Positions 61,308-64,000 of a stretch of DNA of 64,000 bases are shown here, one piece after another. The stretch is taken from contig JAGOMA010000004.1 in assembly GCA_017993775.1 (NCBI GenBank), positions 124,001-188,000 on the forward strand, written 5' to 3'. The translations under genes were made by a program, and so were the position numbers. The stretch is from Chloroflexota bacterium (lineage in GTDB: Bacteria; Chloroflexota; Anaerolineae; Promineifilales; Promineifilaceae). Under the pieces are notes generated by a model. The model did not search any database and was not told where the DNA came from. It saw only the letters and a list, made by a program, of their open reading frames with translations. The first letter of the stretch is position 1, and each line of letters starts with the position of its first letter.

Positions 61308-63062
61308 TTAACGCAAATCGTCGCCGGTTTTTTCCATTTTTTCGGCAAAGGGAGCGATCGTGATGGTTTCCATAATGGGTGGTTGGGGCACGGCCGTTAT
61401 CTCCCCGCTCGCAACCTGCATCACATCCACCCCCAGGGTCAGAATCGCTTTATCAGCGCTCCAGTACACATGATCCTCGCCAATTTCCTCTAAAAATCCG
61501 GTGCGCCGCAGCAAAACCTGCACCCGATCATCCATCGACGTCAGCAAAACATCGCCGCCGCCTTGCCGCTGCCGGTGCAGCAGCTCGCGCAAAACTTCTA
61601 CGCCGGTAGCGTCGATTAATGGCACGCCACGAATCGACAAAATAAGCGTCGCATTGGATTCGTCGTGGCTTTCCACAAATTCCAACAAGCGGCGCGCCGC
61701 AGCAAAAAACAGCGGACCGCTGAGGTAATACACCGCGACGTTGCGTTCTGCCGGCATAAACGGCCGTTCCGCGCCAGTCAACCGCTCTACCTCAACCGGT
61801 TTCCGCGAAATGCGCAGCTCGCTCATCTGGGCCATAAAGATCAGCGTGCTGATGCCAAACCCAATCAAGATAGCCTGCGTCAGGTCCAAAACCACCGTCG
61901 CCACCAGCGTGATGACAAACGCCACAACAGCATGTTTTAGGCGGTGCTTAAAATAAAAACGAATGGTATGCCACTCATTCATCCGCCAGGCTGTCACCAG
62001 CAGCACACCGGCCAAGGCCGCCAACGGAATCTGACCAATTACGCTGCCCAACAACAGCGCCGCCAACAGCAAAAATATGCCATGCAAAATAGGCGACAGG
62101 CGCGTAACGCCGCCGCTCTTAATGTTCACACTGGTGCGAGCAATCGCGGCCGTCGCCGGAACGCCGCCAAACAATGGAATCACCAAATTGCCCAGACCCT
62201 GAGCAATCAATTCCAAATTGTTGTTCAGCCGAATGCCGGTCATATTGCCGGCGACTGCCCCGCACAGCAGGCTCTCGATGGCCCCTAAAGCGGCAATTGA
62301 CATCGCCGGAACGATGAGGTTGCTGAAGTCTGACCAGGGAATCTGGTTCACCAGGAGCCTGTTTTCCAGCAAAATGGTGCGCGGGATGGCGCCAATGGTC
62401 GGTACATCCCAATGCGCCAATACGCCCCACACCGTTGCCAGGATAATGCCCATCAAGGAGCCAGGAACACGCTGGCCAAATTTAAATCGCGGCCAAAGAA
62501 TCATGGTCGCCATGACCAACAGTGCCAGGACCACCGCCTCCAGATTTGGGCTGAGGTCTTGGGTAGCGTAATAACGCAATTTGTCGATAATGTTTTCTGC
62601 GGCCGGGGTTTTTATGCCCAGAAAATTATCAATTTGGCCGAAGGCAATGATGATGGCAATGCCGCTGGTGAAACCGGAAATGACCGGGCCAGGAATGAGG
62701 GCCACCACGCGGCCCAGGCGAAACACGCCCAATAAAACGAGCATGATGCCCGCCAGCATAGCGGCAAACCACATCCCTGGCAGCCCATACCGGCTGACAA
62801 CCACAATCAACACGGCCGACATGGCTCCGGTTGGCCCGGAAATCTGATAAGGCGCGCCACCAATCAAGCCGATGATGATGCCGGCGAGTACGGCCGTTAC
62901 CAACCCCGCCGCCGCATCTGCGCCCGAAGCCACCCCGAAGGCTAACGCCAATGGCAGCGCCACTGCCGCCACCGTAATCCCTGCCAAGACATCTTTTTGC
63001 AGCGCGCTCTTGTTATAACCGGCAAACTCGCGCCGCCACATAGCCGGCCATTCCTGAATCAT
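61308..63062 (-). CDS. SulP-family anion transporter with STAS domain
   Basis: The ATG at 63062 is preferred over a GTG one codon earlier. The 584-residue protein has about 11-12 membrane segments with SulP motifs (KDVLAGITVAAVALPLALAF, SGPTGAMSAVL) and a C-terminal cytoplasmic STAS domain at about 455-560 (LILSIRGVPLIDATGVEVL, with a phosphorylatable-type Asp-Ala-Thr site). Members carry sulfate, bicarbonate or related anions; the sequence does not decide which. It has a GC-rich, low-complexity coding style similar to its neighbours. It is downstream of the Fur-family gene but separated by terminator and spacer, so it is probably transcribed separately. Confidence 0.94.
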   Translation of the reverse strand: MIQEWPAMWRREFAGYNKSALQKDVLAGITVAAVALPLALAFGVASGADAAAGLVTAVLAGIIIGLIGGAPYQISGPTGAMSAVLIVVVSRYGLPGMWFAAMLAGIMLVLLGVFRLGRVVALIPGPVISGFTSGIAIIIAFGQIDNFLGIKTPAAENIIDKLRYYATQDLSPNLEAVVLALLVMATMILWPRFKFGQRVPGSLMGIILATVWGVLAHWDVPTIGAIPRTILLENRLLVNQIPWSDFSNLIVPAMSIAALGAIESLLCGAVAGNMTGIRLNNNLELIAQGLGNLVIPLFGGVPATAAIARTSVNIKSGGVTRLSPILHGIFLLLAALLLGSVIGQIPLAALAGVLLVTAWRMNEWHTIRFYFKHRLKHAVVAFVITLVATVVLDLTQAILIGFGISTLIFMAQMSELRISRKPVEVERLTGAERPFMPAERNVAVYYLSGPLFFAAARRLLEFVESHDESNATLILSIRGVPLIDATGVEVLRELLHRQRQGGGDVLLTSMDDRVQVLLRRTGFLEEIGEDHVYWSADKAILTLGVDVMQVASGEITAVPQPPIMETITIAPFAEKMEKTGDDLR

Positions 63063-63097
63063 CACTCTTCACCTCTTGTTTTGTTGTTAGAACGTAA

Positions 63098-63190
63098 CTG
63101 TTCAGGCTTCTCTGGCAAGACCCCAAGGGGTTAACACCTAAATAATCTAAATTCTCAGGAGCAAACCCTTGGGGGCTGTCTGTATAGATA
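63098..63190 (-). repeat. Structured intergenic repeat, copy 2
   Basis: CCCCAAGGG (63,121-63,129) pairs with CCCTTGGGG (63,166-63,174). The flanks CTGTTCAG on the left and ACAGATA/ATAGATA on the right match copy 1 at 52,651-52,729. A 10-base insertion follows CTGTTCAG. Confidence 0.65.
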
Positions 63191-63226
63191 CGTTAGAACG
63201 TTGGTTTTGGCGCCCGGCAGGTTGTC

Positions 63227-63258
63227 CAAAAAAACGACATGCGTTTTGCATGTCGTTT
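63227..63258 (-). terminator. Terminator of the Fur-family gene
   Basis: On the minus strand AAACGACATGC pairs with GCATGTCGTTT around a 5-base loop and is followed by a run of T. It lies 130 bases after the Fur-family stop codon. Confidence 0.8.
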
Positions 63259-63387
63259 CATGAGATATTGAGCAGTTGTCGGTTCGTCTTGCCGCTCATT
63301 TTATGCTTCTTTTGCATGAAGATCAATATGTCGCCATCTACCATAAATGACGGCCAAACTTCAGCAGCCCATCCAAAATTGGAGCGG

Positions 63388-63816
63388 TTACGCGCCTCGG
63401 CAGGTCGCGCACAAACCGTAAAATTCTAGCAAGTGGCCCTGCACCTCAAAATTAAATCGCTGGCCGACCACTTTTTCGATCTCCGCCAGCACGCAGTCGT
63501 CAAACTCGATCACTTTGTGGCACACACCGCAAACCAAATGGTGGTGGTGGCCTTGATGCAGCAAGACAAAATGCGCCGCGCCCGTGCCCTGGTAAACCGG
63601 CCGGATAAGGTTGAGCTGGCAAAGCAAGTCCAACGTACGATAAACCGTCATCCGGCCTACATTGGGAGCTTGTTGGTGGACGTGTTCCACCAGTTCGTCG
63701 GCCGTAATGTGCCCGCCGCAGCCCACCAGCGCAGTTAGAATAGCACGCCGGGAAGTTGTCAGCCGGAAGCCCTCAGCCGATAAAGCGGCACTGAGTTGTG
63801 TGAATTGCTCGTCCAT
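63388..63816 (-). CDS. Fur-family metalloregulator
   Basis: The 142-residue protein has the winged-helix region FRLTTSRRAILTALVG and APNVGRMTVYRTLDLL, then the metal-binding HQGHHHHLVCGVCHKVIEFDD with Cys pair CGVC and a C-terminal CATC pair for structural zinc. It could be Fur, Zur or PerR; the sequence does not settle the metal. It starts 9 bases after the trpC stop codon and so is likely cotranscribed with trp genes, an uncommon arrangement. A strong terminator ends the unit. Confidence 0.94.
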   Translation of the reverse strand: MDEQFTQLSAALSAEGFRLTTSRRAILTALVGCGGHITADELVEHVHQQAPNVGRMTVYRTLDLLCQLNLIRPVYQGTGAAHFVLLHQGHHHHLVCGVCHKVIEFDDCVLAEIEKVVGQRFNFEVQGHLLEFYGLCATCRGA

Positions 63817-63825
63817 CAGGTCCTG

Positions 63826-64000
63826 TTATTTGATTATGCCAGCGGCGATTAAACTTTTAACGGCCGTTACCACATCCTTACTCTTCACCAAACTCTCGCC
63901 AACCAGGATGGCGTCTACGCTCATGTCACGCATGGCCCGAACGTCGCTGGCTGTTTTGATGCCACTCTCGGCCACGACGGCCACCTCAGCCGGGATCAGG
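63826..64000 (-). CDS. trpC: Indole-3-glycerol-phosphate synthase, C-terminal end (partial)
   Basis: The last 58 codons of a minus-strand gene enter from the right edge and end at TAA (63,826-63,828). The sequence includes VAESGIKTASDV and AILVGESLVKSKD, the C-terminal phosphate-binding strands of TrpC. The enzyme closes the indole ring in tryptophan synthesis. The 5' part is outside the window. One ACGGCCGT lies near the 3' end. Confidence 0.88.
   Translation of the reverse strand, partial: LIPAEVAVVAESGIKTASDVRAMRDMSVDAILVGESLVKSKDVVTAVKSLIAAGIIK

Larger units (their letters stand above)
63063..63387. other. Spacer between SulP and Fur-family genes
   Basis: These 325 bases hold copy 2 of the structured repeat (63,098-63,190) and the strong terminator of the Fur-family gene (63,227-63,258). 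Nothing else is recognised. Confidence 0.6.
1..64000. repeat. Highly iterated palindrome ACGGCCGT
   Basis: By eye I count about 98 copies of the octamer ACGGCCGT across the window, against about 1-2 expected from base composition. Copies lie in coding and spacer DNA. In proteins they give TAV, (N/D)GR or RP depending on the frame, so the selection is on DNA. Density varies strongly: about 20 copies in 38.7-43.2 kb, none in about 12.1-15.7 kb. The count is manual and may be off by a few. Confidence 0.9.

Overview
The window is 64 kb of a GC-moderate bacterial chromosome that looks like a free-living, probably filamentous, member of the Chloroflexota (Anaerolineae/Caldilineae/Ardenticatenia-like). 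I infer this from the gene style: lipoproteins with Thr/Val/Glu linkers before solute-binding domains, NBR1-type Ig domains in secreted proteins, multi-GAF histidine kinases, an oversized SecA, and many large extracellular modular proteins. No rRNA, tRNA, CRISPR array, insertion sequence or prophage was recognised. One lone tyrosine recombinase and a probable MITE are the only mobile traces. The most pervasive signal is an 8-bp palindrome, ACGGCCGT, which I counted about 98 times by eye (about 1-2 expected by chance). It lies in genes and spacers, in all three reading frames, which suggests a lineage-specific highly iterated palindrome comparable in kind to cyanobacterial HIP1.

Layout. 1-12,511 (minus): a probable four-gene secreted operon. 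It encodes a 2109-residue extracellular beta-helix/ConA/IPT protein, a Tat-exported multicopper-oxidase-like protein, a Sec-exported multicopper-oxidase-like protein, and a third cupredoxin/Ig protein that leaves the window. The second and third proteins appear to share the four HxH copper motifs of one oxidase between them. 12,512-13,359: non-coding, with a 204-bp MITE-like element. 13,360-15,424 (minus): a NarL-type two-component pair. 15,820-19,246: penicillin acylase and a lone tyrosine recombinase, convergent. 19,404-21,962 (minus): a lipoprotein fusing a solute-binding domain, NBR1-like Ig, Ig repeats and META. 22,378-28,395 (plus): M20 peptidase, AbgT transporter, MFS transporter, DUF1269 protein and SHOCT protein. 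28,600-30,417 (plus): alpha/beta-hydrolase lipoprotein. 30,554-38,117 (minus): a complete peptide-type ABC importer operon plus a small membrane protein.

38,738-42,590 (plus): a GH31 glycosidase with a C-terminal SCP2-like domain, then an alpha/beta hydrolase. 42,591-44,664 (minus): lipid kinase, P-loop kinase and an unrecognised protein. 44,854-47,521 (plus): M29 aminopeptidase, MutM and a protein with an internal duplication. 47,671-48,762 (minus): adenosine deaminase. 48,808-52,458 (minus): a five-GAF histidine kinase. 52,796-56,713 (minus): a 1305-residue SecA. 56,949-59,333 (minus): B12-binding mutase subunit, MeaB GTPase and PRPP synthetase. 59,638-61,227 (plus): an exported six-SH3-repeat protein. 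61,308-64,000 (minus): SulP transporter, a Fur-family regulator and the 3' end of trpC.

The most rewarding points to follow are the apparently split multicopper oxidase, the ACGGCCGT palindrome, the GH31-SCP2 fusion, the enlarged SecA with an altered motif VI, the MITE-like element, and a two-copy structured intergenic repeat near 52.7 and 63.1 kb.
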